This document shows, in pieces, positions 23,129 to 35,642 of a stretch of 64,000 bases of DNA. The position numbers were made by a program, and so were the translations under genes. The stretch is from the NCBI GenBank assembly GCA_037447655.1, contig JBBHKE010001317.1, positions 92,501 through 156,500 on the forward strand, in the 5' to 3' direction. The first letter of the stretch is position 1. Each line of letters begins with the position of its first letter. Below the pieces are notes generated by a model. That model searched no databases and was not told where the DNA came from. It saw only the letters and a list, made by a program, of their open reading frames with translations. This stretch comes from Zygnema cylindricum. Lineage: Eukaryota; Streptophyta; Zygnematophyceae; Zygnematales; Zygnemataceae.

Positions 23129-23898
23129 TGTTGTTTTTGAAAAGCTTTAAGTCTCAGCAAATTTATAGGACGGCGGAAAAATAGATCTATATGGACACGC
23201 GTCATCACTTGAATTACAGTACAAATTTTTGGCACCGACAACGCAGCTGTGACGTAGATGGAACAAGCGCAGCTGCGGTTATTTTTGATATGGTCTGTAC
23301 GGACAACCGCAGCCTGCGACGCAACGCGTCAAACGCAACTGCGGATATTTTGGTACATAACAACGCAGTTGCTACGCAGCAAGACAAACGCAGCTGCGGC
23401 AAACTTTTGTATGTGATAACGTAGCTGCTACGAAGCTGCGGATATGTTTGAATATAATCAGGAATTGAACTGCGCTACTGCGGTTGATTCGAATCAAGTC
23501 AACGGACGAGATTCACTAAGCCAGGCGACAAGTATTTGATTAAATAACCTGTATAGGATTCTTAGTCATATTGAGTGTGCAAAGATAGATTAGTTATAGC
23601 GTGATTAGGTGCACTTAGACCTTAGTGGCAGTTTAGTTCTTTTGGACGTATCTTGTAGGACCACTTGTATCAGCGGCACAGCACTATGTAGAAGTACAAC
23701 TAAGTGAAGAGTATAAGACTTGGGACGTAGAACATTTTATGTATCCAGACTTCCAGACTGTGTAATCTGCAGACTGTTTTTGGGAAACTTCTGAGTTGCA
23801 TATCTTGATGTATGTTGGATCAATTGAGCTGAAACTTTGGGAGTTTTCAGTATTTGTGATATTCTATATTGCTTTATAGTTTGAAGTAGTTTGGTTCA
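23129..23898 (+). repeat. Copia D 5' LTR
   Basis: Starts TGTTGTTTTTGAAAAGC and ends near GGTTCA. The U3 part (23240-23450) has about eight CGCAGCTGCG-like words. It interrupts fragment C. Confidence 0.88.
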
Positions 23899-23917
23899 TT
23901 GTATCAGATTTGGTGAG
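23899..23917 (+). other. Copia D primer binding site (degenerate)
   Basis: TTGTATCAGATTTGGTGAG follows the LTR and resembles the tRNA-Met site TGGTATCAGAGC with changes. All three copies in the window keep it. Confidence 0.55.
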
Positions 23918-23971
23918 CTGTAGAAAACAGCTGTTTAATAGGATTCTTGATAAGCTTCTGTGAGTGGGATT

Positions 23972-24811
23972 ATGTCTACTTCCACTACTACTGCTGATGC
24001 TCCACCTGCTCCGGTGGTTGTAGAACAACAAGTTATGGGCCTTTCATCAAGAATTCCTATTTTCTCGGGAGATAAATACGCGTATTGGGCGGATATGGTG
24101 GAAACACACTTCGAAAATGTTAATCTTTTGGATATTTAGGATGGTTCACTAGCAGAATCAGATCCGTCATGGTCAAAGAAAAATTCGCAAGCTCGGTCAA
24201 TTCTGAAGTTTTGTATTTCAGAAGAATTGGCCATGTCACGGATAAAAATGAAAAAGGCGCTCGATATCTGGAAATCTCTCAAGGATGATTTTGAAAAGGC
24301 TAATGTACAGGAAGAGCTATTTTTGGTTGGACGAGTTTGGGACTTCAAATACACGAGTGGCATAATGGCTGAATATTGTAACAAATTTCGAATACTAATA
24401 GATTCTCATGCTTGTGCAGGCGGATCTTTTCCTCAGTTTCAGCAGGTTGCTTTGCTAATGAGGGGTCTTCGTAATACTATGAGAGCAGCGTCTGATAGGC
24501 TGAAACAAAAAGATAAAGCTAACTGGACACTACAGTTAGCTATTAATTTGATATTGGAAGAGGAGGCAGATTCTAAAATTCTTAATAGTGAAAAACACGT
24601 AGAGGCATTTATCACAGAATTTGACAAAAAATGTCATTTTAATCAGCAGAGAAGTCAGTCTAATCAGAATCAGTTTAGACAGTTTAATCAAAAAGGAAAT
24701 AGACAATCGTTCAATGCCTGTTTTTATTGTAATGAAAAAGGTCATGGATACAAATTTTGTCCTAAGCTTCAAAAGGCTAATGAAACAGGTCTATATAGGC
24801 CTGGTTGGTAG
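23972..24811 (+). pseudogene. Copia D gag
   Basis: Starts MSTSTTTADAPPAPVVVEQQ. A TAG at 24137 (copy E reads TTG) breaks it, then it is open to TAG at 24809 (copy E reads CAG). It carries the copia Gag domain (SRIKMKKALDIWKSLKDDFE, EYCNKFRILIDSH) and a zinc knuckle CFYCNEKGHGYKFC near the end. Upstream of the first stop it reads IPIFSGDKYAYWADMVETHF. Confidence 0.92.
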
Positions 24812-26755
24812 CAAAGCCAGTTTCATCAAGGCTTCACGGGATCGTCACAACGAGGAAATGCACTATTCTCGGCGTCTTCATCTCATCATGACGAGTCTCT
24901 ATCACTCTTTAACGAGGAGGATGATGATCTATTTGCAATGGCGGCAGCGATGGAGGGCGCTAAAGACAATGGATGGATCATGGACACGGGAGCATCGGCC
25001 CACATGTGTTGGAACAAGGCAGTTTTCAAAAATCTGAAATCAACACCAGAGAAAAATTTCTACTATGCATGTGGAATTAGTGTGCAAACGCGGGCTGTAG
25101 GCGATGTCTCCCTGCTAGTTGATGTAGAGGGCAAAGCTGTTGAGAGAACTCTTCATAATGTTCTTTATGTCCCGGATTTTAAGAAAAATTTGTTCTCAAC
25201 GTCTTTGGTAGAGAGTAAAGGGTTTGAGGTCAATCTGAAACACGGCAGGCAGGTTGTTAGCAAACATGGGAAAATTGCAGTTACGGGAACTAGAGATGCC
25301 AGCAAAATGTATCGAATGGATATGCCCGATAATAAAGAAAATGATGTTTTGTATTCCGGTGCATTATCTTCAGATGAGCTGTGGCAGAAAAGGTTAGGCC
25401 ATGTGAATTATGATAGTATGAAAAAGATGGTCACTGCTGGTAAAGTAGAAGGAATCACATTGTCAAACCAGTCACCTAAAACGTGTGATGGATGTGCACT
25501 AGGAAAAATACACAGATTACCGTTTCCTCAGGAGTCTGAACACAGATCTACTAAACTCTTGCAACTCATTCATTCTGATGTTTTCGGCCCTGCAAAGGTA
25601 CCATCTGCCGGGGGGATGAAATATATGGTTACGTTTACAGATGATTTTTCAAGGTTTACTAAGGTCTACTTCATGAAAGAAAAGAGTGAAGTCTTCACTC
25701 ACTTTCAACACTACAAAGCGTGGGCGGAGAAATTACACGGTCGGCCAATTCTGGAGCTCAGATCGGATAATGGTGGAGAATATACGTCAAAAGAGTTTGA
25801 AAACTTCTTACTCAATGAAGGTATCAGTCACAAACTGACTGTCCCATACTCTCCGGAACAGAATGGGGTCTCAGAAAGACTTAATAGAACTATCACAGAG
25901 AGCTCTAGGTCCATGCTTGCGGATAAAAACGTAGATCCGAAATTCTGGGCTGAAGCGTTAAATTGTGCAGTTTATATCAAAAATAGGATAGGATCAAGAT
26001 CGGTAGACACCACTCCTTATGAGATCTGGACGGGCAGAAAACCGGATGTCAGCCACTTCAAGGTCTTTGGAAGTAAATGTTTTATTTTGGATACGTCTAA
26101 TGATAGATGGAAAATGGAACCTAAGGGATTGCCGGGGATTTTGTTAGGATATGATGATCACTCTAAAGGTTATAGAGTCTTTGTTTTTGAAAGACAGAAA
26201 ATCATTGTCGCAAGGAATATCGTTGTGAAAGATGAACTAGACTCGATAGACTTATTTAAAATGACAGAGCAGCAGAAGCAGCAAAAAGTACAAGAATATG
26301 TCATTTTAGATAGCATCCATAATATTGTCCAACAGATACAAAATTCACCAGTGGTTCCACCAGAGTCGGACAATAATTGGGTTCCGCAACAAGTTCGTTT
26401 CGAAGCGCAACAGCAGCAGTCAGTGCCTACGGATCGCAACCAGCGCAACAAGCGCAACGCACGGGATCCAACAATTTCAGCCTCAGAATTTCCGGGGGGA
26501 AAAAGATCCAGTAGCCGCCTGCAAGCAAGTTCTCACTTTGCGTACTCGGCAGCCTCAGGGGAGCCTCTGACCATCCGGGAAGCCTTCTCCTCACCGGAGC
26601 GGAATCACTGGATCGAGGCGGCAAACGACGAAATGAAGTCGATCATGGAGGCTCAGACATGGGAGCTTGTGGACCTTCCTCCGGATCGAAAAGCGATTGG
26701 CAGCAAATGGGTATTCAAGGTGAAGTTAAATCCGATAATACCATTGAACGATACA
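24812..26755 (+). pseudogene. Copia D protease, integrase and start of RT
   Basis: Open for over 1.8 kb after 24938. Protease is WIMDTGASAHMCWN. Integrase zinc residues lie in LWQKRLGHVNYDSMKKM and CDGCALGK; the catalytic residues in HSDVFGP, RSDNGGEY and PEQNGVSERLNRT are all present. A Gln-rich linker follows, then [12 protein letters not shown] of RT. A one-base loss near 26750 breaks the frame (LN then [19 protein letters not shown] in another frame). Confidence 0.93.
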
Positions 26756-28136
26756 AGGCTAGACTTGTGGCAAAGGGTTATAACCAAAAGGAAGGAATTG
26801 ACTTTGAAGAAACCTTTTCTCCTGTTGTAAGATTTGCTACAGTTAGGATTTTGCTATCTCTAGCTCCTATAGAAGATATCGAAATCCATCAAATGGATGT
26901 AAAGACGGCCTTTTTGCATGGAGAACTAGAGGAGACAATTTACATGCAGCAGCCTTAAATGTATGCAGAACCAGGAAAAGAGCACTTAGTATGTAAACTG
27001 CTAAAATCGTTGTACGGCCTAAAACAGGCCCCGAGGCAATGGAATCTAAAACTTGATGAATTCTTAACTGGTCTAGGCTTTAAAAGGATAAGCTCTGATC
27101 ACTCTGTCTATGTTCTACAGGGTGAGGATGGAATAGTATATATAGCTGTATACGTAGATGATCTACTATTAGTCAGCAAATCAATAGCTGAAATTAACAA
27201 AATTAAAACTGCTTTGAAATCACGGTTTGAGATGAAAGACCTCGGTGAGGCAAAATATATCTTGGGTATTCAGGTAGAGAGGGACAGGAAAAACAGATTG
27301 ATACAATTGACTCAAAAGGAGGCTATTGGAAACTTGTTAGATGAATATGGAATGCGGGGGGCAAAAGGATGTGTAACACCAATGGAGTTTCGGCATAAGT
27401 TAGAGGGGGAAGAAACAGAACCGGGTGTAATTGTCAGTGAAATTTTTGGGTCAGGGGAGGATGATCCTATGACACAGATACCTTACAGACAGATAGTGGG
27501 AAGTTTAATATACTTCATGAATTGTACCCGTCCTGACATTGCTGCAGCAGTCGGGGTACTGAGCAGAAGTCTAGAGAATCCGAAGAAATCTGACCGTGAT
27601 GCAGCAAGAAGAGTTTTAAGATACTTGGCAGGAACCAAAGACCTCAAACTCACACTAGGCGGAGGAGAAGTGAAGCTACAAACATGGAGTGATGCAAGTT
27701 ATGGCGATATGCCGAGTCCAAAATCCACCACGGGATTTGTTCTGCAAATTGGGAACGGAACTTGTTGTTGGAGCAGCAAACTTCAAAGGGTCACGGCACA
27801 ATCGACGATGGAGTCAGAATATATGGCAGCAAGCTCAGCCCTCAAAGACCTCCTATGGGTGAAGTCCATGTTAAAAGAATTGGGATACATGCAGGTTGGT
27901 CCATAGGTGATCTGGTGTGATAACCACGGTGCCATTGCCATTGCTTCAACCCAAGTCACCATTTCAAAAGTAAGCACATGGATGTAAGATTACACTTTGT
28001 AAGGGAAAAACGTTTTTCTAGAGTGATTAAATTATGCAATTTGCCAGATGCAAAAATGGTTGCTGATATGCTCACTAAAGCCCTTCCTGCTCCTAAGCTA
28101 AAGTATTGTAGGAATGCAATGGGATTATGTGAATAG
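26756..28136 (+). pseudogene. Copia D reverse transcriptase and RNase H
   Basis: RT reads [53 protein letters not shown] and the intact catalytic YVDDLLLV. RNase H acidic residues lie in TWSDASYGD, QSTMESEYMAAS and IWCDNHGAIAIA. Stops are at 26956 (TAA) and 27904 (TAG, probably from CAG); a further one-base shift lies near 27945, after which HMDVRLHFVREK and the end MGLCE are readable. End at 28136. Confidence 0.93.
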
Positions 28137-28210
28137 CTGAGTTGCCATACTGCTATGCTGCGATGATGCGCTAGTTCGACTTTGCAGCTTCGCTGGCATA
28201 ATGAGTCTAA

Positions 28211-28223
28211 AGCTTTAGGGGGG
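28211..28223 (+). other. Copia D polypurine tract
   Basis: AGCTTTAGGGGGG directly before the 3' LTR start TGTTC; primes plus-strand synthesis in this family. Confidence 0.8.
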
Positions 28224-29009
28224 TGTTCATTTGAAAGCTTTAAGTCTCAGCAAATTTATAGGACGGCGAAAAAATATATCTATAGGGACACGCGTCGTCA
28301 CTTGAAACATAGTGCAAGATCTTGAATGATACCGACACCAGCGTTGGAACAACGCAGTTGCGACAAAGATGGAACAAGCGCAGCTGCGGTTATTTTTGAT
28401 ATTGACCATACCGACGAACGCAGCTTGCGACGCAACGGGACAAACGCAACTGCAGACATTATGGGAACATGACAACGCAGTTGCTACGCAACAAGACAAA
28501 TGCAGTTGCGGCTAACTTTTTAATGTGATAACGCAGCTGCTACGAAGCTAGGGATATTTGAATATAATCAGGAATAGGACTGCGCTACTGCGGTTGATAT
28601 GAATCAAGTCAACAGACGAGATTCACTTAGCCAAGCGACAAGTATTTGATCAAATCACCTGTATAGGATTCTTAGTCATATTGAGTATACAGTGATAATT
28701 TAGTTTTTAGCGTAAGCAGGAGCACTTAGACCTAAGTGGCAGTTTAGTCCTTTTGGACGTATCTTTGTAGAACACTTGTATCGCCAGTACAGCACTATGT
28801 AGTAGTACAACAGAGAGAAGAGTATAAGACTTAGGACGTAGAACATTTTATGTATCCAGACTTTCAAACTGTGTAATATGCAGACTGTTTTTGGGAAACT
28901 TCTGAGTTGCATATCTTGGTGTATGTTGGATCAATTGAGCTGAAACTTTGGGAGTTGTCAGTCCTTGTGATATTCTATACTATAGTATAGTTTGAAGCTG
29001 TCTTGTTTA
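28224..29009 (+). repeat. Copia D 3' LTR, shared with a truncated downstream copy
   Basis: Matches 23129-23898 with scattered differences and small indels. It continues without a break into TTGTATCAGATTTGG and a gag start. Confidence 0.9.
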
Positions 29010-29143
29010 TTGTATCAGATTTGGTAGGCTGTAGAAAAACAGCTGGTTGATAGGATTCTTGATAAGCTTCTGTGAGTGAGATTATGTCTACTTCCACTAC
29101 TACTGCTGATGCTCCACCTGCTAGAGTGGTCGTAGAACAACAG
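29010..29143 (+). pseudogene. Truncated copia D-type leader and gag start
   Basis: Primer-site region and the first 20 codons of Gag (ATG at 29084; MSTSTTTADAPPARVVVEQQ), then a switch to inverted integrase sequence at 29144. The two parental sequences share only about GTT at the junction. Confidence 0.88.
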
Positions 29144-30979
29144 GTTTCAAACTCATTTGACGTATATTCCATGCTATTGTCCGATCTGAGCTCCAGAATT
29201 GGCAAACCATGTAGTTTCTCCGCCCACGCTTTGTAGTGTTGAAAATGAGTGAAGACTTCACTTATTCTTTCATGAACTAGACCTTAGTAAACCTCGAAAA
29301 ATCATCTGTAAACGTAACCATATATTTTATCCCCCCAGCAGATGGTACCTTTGCAGGACCGAAAACATCAGAATGATGAGTTGTAAAAGTTTAGTAGACC
29401 TATGTTCAGACTCTTGAGGAAACGGTAATCTCTGTATTTTTCCTAGTGCGCATCCATCACACATTTAAGGTGACTTATTTCACAAAGTAACTCCTTCTAT
29501 TTTACCAGAATTTACCCTCTTTTTTATACTATCATAATTCACATGGCCTAACCTTTTATGCCACAGCTCATCTGAGGATAATGCACCGGAATACAAAACA
29601 TCATTTTCTTTATTATAGGGCATATCCATTCGATACATTTTGCCGGCATCTCTTGTTCTCGTAACTGCAATTTTCCCATTTTTGCTAACAACTTGTTTGT
29701 CATGTTTCAGATTGACCTCAAACCCTTTACTCTCTACTAAAGAAGTTGGGAACAAATTTTTCTTAAAATCTGGGACATAGAGAACATTATGAAGAGTTCT
29801 CTCAACAACCTTGCCCCTTACATCAACTAGGAAGGAGACATCACCTACAGCTCGCGTTTGCACAGTCATTTCACACGCATAGTAGATATTTTTCTGTGGT
29901 GTTGATTTCAGATTTTTGAAAACTGCCTTGTTCCAGCACATATGGGCCGACGCTCCCGTGTCCATTATCCATCCATTGTCCTTAGCGCCCTCCATTGTTG
30001 CCGCCATTGCAAATAGATCATCATCCTCCTCGTTAGATAGTGAGAGAGACTCGTCGTCATGACAATAGACGTCGAGAATAGTGCATTTCCTCGTTGTGAT
30101 GATCCCGTGAAGCCTTGATGAAACTGGCTTTGCTGCCATCGAAGCCTATATAGACCTGTTTCATTGGCTTTCTTAAGCTTAGGACAGAATTTATATCCAT
30201 GACCTTTTTCATTACAATAAAAATAAGCATTGAAAGATTGTCTATTTCCTCTTGTATTAAACTATCTAAACTGATTCTGATTGTGGTTAAACTGATTTCT
30301 CTGCATATTAAACTGACCTCTTTAGTCAAATTCTGTGTTAAATGCCTATACTTGTCTTTCACCATTAAGATTTTTAGAATCTGCTTCCTCTTCCAATATC
30401 AAATTAATAGCTAATTGTAGTTTCGTGCTAGCTTTATCTTTTTGTTTCAGCCTATCAGATGTTGCTCTCATAGTATTAGGAAGACCCCTCATTAGCAAAG
30501 CAGCCTGCTGAAACTGAGGAAAAGATCCGCCAGCACAAGCATGAGAATCTATTAGTATTCAAAATTTATTACAATATTCTGCCATTGTGCCACACGTGTA
30601 TTTGTAGTCCCAAATTCATCCAGCCAAAAATATTTCTTCCTGAACATTAGCCTTTTCAAAATCATCCTTGAGAGATTTCCAGATATCGATCGCCTTTTTC
30701 ATTTTTATCCGTGACATAGCCAATTCTTTTGAAATAGAGAACTTCAAAATTGACGGAGCTTGCGAATTTTTCTTTGACCAAGACGGATCTGATCCCGCCA
30801 GTGAACCATCCAAAATGTCTAAAAGATTAACTTTTTCGAAGTGTGTTTCTACAATATCCGCCCAATACGCTTATTTTTCCTCCTAAGAAAATAGGAATTC
30901 TTCATGACAGGCCCATAATTTATTGTTCCACGATCACTGGAGCAGGTGGAGCATCAGCAGTAGTAGTGGAAGTAGACAT
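29144..30979 (-). pseudogene. Copia E gag, protease and partial integrase
   Basis: Gag starts MSTSTTTADAPPAPVIVEQ, then has stops where D reads CAA and TCA. Downstream MKKAIDIWKSLKDDFEKANV and the protease WIMDTGASAHMCWN are clear. Integrase keeps LWHKRLGHVNYDSIKK, and RSDNSMEY replaces RSDNGGEY. Several frameshifts. Confidence 0.88.
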
Positions 30980-31052
30980 AATCTCACTCACAGAAGCTTA
31001 TCAAGAATCCTATTTAACAGCTGTTTTCTACAGCTCACCAAATCTGACACAA

Positions 31053-31810
31053 TAAAACAAACTGCTTCAAACTATACCACAGTATACAATATTACAAAGA
31101 ATGACAAATCCCAAAGTTTCAGCTGAATTGATCCAACATACACCAAGATATGCAAGTCAGAAGTTTTCCAAAAACAGTCTCCAGATAACATAGTGTGGAA
31201 GTCTGGATACATAAAATGTCCTACGTCCTAAGTATTATACTCTTCTCTCAGTTGTCCTACTACATAGTGCTGTACCACCGATACAGGTGTTCTAGAAAGA
31301 TACGTCCAAAAAAACTAAACTGTCACTAAGGTCTAAGTGCTCCTACTTATGCTAAATACTAATCTATCACTGTACACTCAATATGACTGAGAATCCTATA
31401 CAGGTGATTTGATCAAATACTTGTCGCCTGGCTAAGTGAATCTCGTCTCTTGACTTTATTCATATCAACGCCAGTAGCGCAGTTCAATTCCTGATTGTAT
31501 TCAAATATCTGCAGCTTCGTAGCAACTGCGTTATCACATTCAAAAGTTAGCCGCTGCTGCGTTTGTCTTGTTGCGTAGCAACTGCGTTGTCATGTACCAA
31601 AATATATGCAGTTGCGTTTGTCCAGTTGCGTCGCAGGCTGCGTTCGTCCGTACGGTCAATATCAAAAATAGTTGCAGCTGCGCTTGTTCCATCTGCGTGT
31701 CGGTATCATTCAAAAACTTGCACTGTGTTTCAAGTGATGACGCGTAACCCTATAGATATATTTTCCGCCGTCCTATAAATTTGCTGAGACTTAAAGCTTT
31801 CAAAACAACA
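31053..31810 (-). repeat. Copia E LTR (inverted relative to D)
   Basis: Reverse complement starts TGTTGTTTTGAAAGC and follows the D LTRs, including the GCAGTTGCG-type words. The forward end abuts the cut F LTR. Confidence 0.9.
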
Positions 31811-32541
31811 CGTCACCCTTATCGCGAAGGTCTTAACGAAACGATACGCGTATTATTTTGGTACAAATTTATATTGTAACACGTCGGCACACTTCATTTA
31901 ACATATTACGGACGAAGTGAACATGAAACGTGCGATACCGCACGAAATAAAGTACTGCACGAAATGACATCGAATTTCGACGGACGAATTGAAAGTCGTT
32001 CGCGATCGACGGCTCGCGGAGGAGCCGGAATTTCGTAGTGGTTTTTGGTGGTTTGCGAAGCATATGTCGGCGTGTGACACGTGGCGAGGGATGATTGGAC
32101 AGCGGGTATTACAAGGGAGCAACTTTGGTTGAAGAACTGACACGCGTCAGCGGAGCGGCCATGGCGTACTAAGGCTGTACAAGAAGTAGAGCGGTACCTA
32201 TACCATCTTGTACCTTAGAGTCTTTTGATTGGATACGTACACTAGTAGTAAGCTTAGAGAGGTAGTTGAGGACTTAGAATATTTTTTGTGTTTGAGCCTC
32301 TCTCCCATAGAGCACTTGTATATATAGGCCATCTTTTCCAACCTTAACTTAATGCTCGAGTGAGCAATTTCGGTGATTCTTTTTGCTCTGGACTCAAGGG
32401 AGTCCAGGCTACACAAGGGTGTATTCGGTGAGTGTTTTTGCGTCCCAGGGTGGGACTTATTCTATGCCAAAATCAAAAGTGCAAATACTATCCTAGAGGC
32501 TTCACATAAGCTGGACATTATGTGTACCAATGGAGGTCACA
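31811..32541 (+). repeat. Copia F 5' LTR, 5'-truncated
   Basis: Matches 37148-37864 of the 3' LTR. The cut at 31810/31811 lies inside the tRNA-like module. It contains TGTATATATAGGCC (TATA box, about 32318) and the hairpin GGACTC-AAGG-GAGTCC about 75 bases downstream; ends GGTCACA. Confidence 0.88.
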
Positions 32542-33720
32542 AAATTACAGGTTATAAGCCCACCCTCTAGGGTGCCCATTTTCAATGAAACAGGGTTTAT
32601 TTATTGGGAAACCATGATGAGGGGTGCATTGTTTGAAAAACGGCTATGAGGCATTATGAGTGGCCGTGTCCGTCAGCCATCCACAAAATTGGGAGTTCCA
32701 CCAAGGTTTCGAGGATCTCTGATCACGGGAGGATCAGTGGGGGCACAGGTGGTAGAGGATGTTCGAGAAAGCATCGTGTCGGACACAGGGAAGGAGAAGG
32801 GGAAGGAGAAACTCACACCGATGCCTTCTATATCAGATCCGGTAGCAGATGTTCAAAAAACCGAGGCTAATGATAGTGAAATTTGGGATTTTAACAATAC
32901 CGTGGCGACTCATTTTATTCTCGAGCGTCTTACTCAAGTAGTGCCTACGCCTCATCTTCATGTGGACAAGGCGGACGAGTTGTGGGAGGCTCTTGTCAAC
33001 ATTAAGAAGAGTGGTACAATTCAGCAGTAGAAGGAGGCAGATCAAAGGGTACAGGCATATGTGAACAAAAGGGGAAAGATGTTAGATTTTTGTAACGACT
33101 TGGCCGGGTTATTTCAGGAGTTGGAGAGTGCACGGAAAAAGGGAGACCGAGAAAGAGAAGGTGAAACTTTGTTGATGAAACTCCCAGATGAGTATAAAAA
33201 CATTGTTAACAGGTTTGAAGGCTAGCCAAATTATCGATGGATCAGGAACTCCGTTGTGGGAATGATTGTGGTTCAAGAATGCACAATTGAGATTCGAAGA
33301 GGAGGAAAGAGTGTTCAGGCATTAGCTGCTGGGACTAATTGGGGGGATAAGGATTCCAAGAAACCTTATGGAAACTTTGGTGGAGGAGGAAGAGGAAATC
33401 AATTGGATGGATCAGGATCGAGGCCTCCGGAGGGGCTTTGTCACTTTTGAAAGAAGTCGGGACATTACATGGCGTAGTGCACTAAACTTACAAAGTTGAG
33501 ATTGAAGGAGGAACAGGTCGAAAAACTAGCCGCAAGGAAAAAAAAGGCATTTGTGGCAACAATAGTCATCGAAAAGGATTCCGATAAGGACGATAGAGCA
33601 CTTCACCTAAACGAGGAGCTGGAGGGGAAAGGTGAGCCGAAGATATCAAGGAGGCAAAAGTGAGCTTTCGGTGGAGTAAGAGAAGCTCGTGAAGAAGGAT
33701 AGATATTTGATTCAGGAGCC
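32542..33720 (+). pseudogene. Copia F gag
   Basis: Starts in frame right after the LTR (QVISPPSRVPIFNETGFIYW). It has stops at about 32645, 33028 and 33223, and keeps IWDFNNTVATHFILERLTQV and GETLLMKLPDEYKNIVNRFE. The zinc knuckle is damaged (CHF-stop-KKSGHYMA-stop-C). Related to the gag of G. Confidence 0.85.
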
Positions 33721-35642
33721 TCTATGCATATATATAGAGATAAACCATTGTTTACCAAGATGAGAAAGATCCCCACTGTAGAGATAGAATATGGGGATGG
33801 GAGAATAGTGACCACTAATTTAGTGGGACCACTGGATCTGAGAGTCTTAGTTGATGGTAAAACATCAATAATCACTTTCTCCGATATTCTTTTTATTCCA
33901 GAGTTGAACAAGAATCTTATCTCTACGTCGGTCTTAGATGATAAAGGTTTTGAGACTAGTACAAAGAAAGGAGTCTTTGTTGCTAGTTATGAGAATAAAG
34001 TGTACTTCACAACTGAAAAAAGTAGCCAAAGAATGTTTACGCTGAATTTGAGTAATGGCAAGACGGGAGTTTACTATACTGGCGTAAATGATTTGATGAT
34101 GTGGCATAAAATATTGGGAGATGTGCATCTAGATAGATTGAAGGAAATGAAGAAAATGGGTGTAGTTGAGGGAATACATTTTGGAGATAATGAGACTTTG
34201 GATGATTGTAGTTGGTGTGCTCAATGAAAAGCCAACAGATTGCCTTTTCCAAAAGCCGCAACATAAAAGGGTGAAATAGTTTTACACTTAGTTCATACTG
34301 ACATATGGGGAACGGCCAAAGTGCCATCAGTTGGAGGGAAAAGATTTATGCTTACTATCACTGATGATTGGTCTAGATACTATAGAGTATATTTCTTGAA
34401 AAAAAAATATGAGGCTTCGGCTTATTTTAACGAATATAAAGCATGGAGTGAAAAGCTTCATGAGACACCTATAAAGAGAGTGAGGAGTGATAATGGGGGG
34501 GAATTCACTTCTTATGAGTTTGAGGATTACTAGAAAGAGGAAGGGGTTCAACACCAAAAGACTGTCCCAAAATACCCATAACAAAACGGTGTTGCCGAGA
34601 GACTAAACCGGACATTAAGTGATAGTGCCCGTAGTATGTTGACAGATAAATAGATAAGAAAAAGTTTTTGGGTAGAAGTTATGAATTGTGCTAACTATCT
34701 CAAAAATAGAGCCTTGCCTCGGCGGTAAAAGGACAAACACCTTATGAAAGATGGACCGGGAGAAAACCAAATATTTCACACTAAAAGGTGTTTGGTAGTC
34801 AAGTATTTAGTCTAAACACAGAAAAATCTGATTCAAAGTTAGATGGAAGAGGAAATCCAAGATACTTACTTGGGTATGATGAAAATGTAAAGGGGTATAG
34901 AGTTTATGATCTTCGAAGAGAAGATATAATTCTAGTAAAACACTTCGTAGTTATGGATGAAGGAAAGTCCATAGATCTCTTTAAGTACACTAAACCGATC
35001 AGAATAAGAATTGAATCCGAAAATAAGTTAGATTCAGATTCTTCTTACCGAACTTTGGTTCAGCCTGACCTTGCAAAAGAAGAGGAAAAACTAACCGAGA
35101 GTGACCCTCTCTTGGAGTCACAACTTCCGATTCAAACCGAGGAAGAAAACGATGAAAGACCGGAAATGGACGCTGAACGTCCGGGGATGGAATCCACGGA
35201 TAGGGGAGAAGGTGAAGTTGTTCGGAGAAACCCGAGATTACCCTCCATCCCTGCGTCAGAGTTTGAAGGAGGGAGGAGAAGCAGCAAGAGACTTCAAGAG
35301 AGACAAGTGAACAACAAAGTAACTAAGCTATCACATTTGAGCGAACCCCAGATTTACTCGGAAGCAGTTAAAAGTCCGCAACGTAGTAGATGGGTGACAG
35401 CTATTAATGATGAGATGGCTTCTATTATGGAAGCAAACACATGGGAGGTGGTGGATTGTCCTCCGGATAGAAAGCCAATAGGATGCAAGTGGGTATTTAA
35501 GTTGAAGCTCAATATGGATAATACTATTGAGCGATACAAGGCCAGATTGGTGGCAAAGGGGTTTGCACAAAAGGATGGAATCGATTATGAGGAGACCTTG
35601 GCTCCGGTTGTTAGATTTCCCTCCGTCCAGATTTCTACTTAG
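33700..35642 (+). pseudogene. Copia F protease, integrase and RT start
   Basis: Protease IFDSGASMHIYRD. Integrase MMWHKILGDVHLDRLKEMKK, DDCSWCAQ, HTDIWGTA, RSDNGGEFTSYEFE and QNGVAERLNRT, so the three catalytic residues persist, but four or more stops lie between 34225 and 34730. The linker and RT start ([37 protein letters not shown]) are open from 34788 to 35642. Confidence 0.88.

Larger units (their letters stand above)
23129..29009 (+). mobile_element. Ty1/copia element D, near-complete
   Basis: Two LTRs (23129-23898, 28224-29009), gag, protease, integrase, RT and RNase H in copia order, and a polypurine tract (AGCTTTAGGGGGG) before the 3' LTR. The best preserved element here: four nonsense changes and two frameshifts. 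The 3' LTR does not end in host DNA but runs on into a primer-site region and a gag start (29010-29143), so it is shared with another copy. Confidence 0.92.
29144..31810 (-). mobile_element. Inverted copia copy E (D family), 3'-truncated
   Basis: Read on the minus strand: LTR (31810-31053), leader, gag (ATG at 30979), protease and integrase up to the second catalytic Asp (ELRSDNSMEY), ending at 29144. The remainder of integrase, RT, RNase H and the 3' LTR are absent. It faces the truncated plus-strand copy head-on. Confidence 0.9.
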
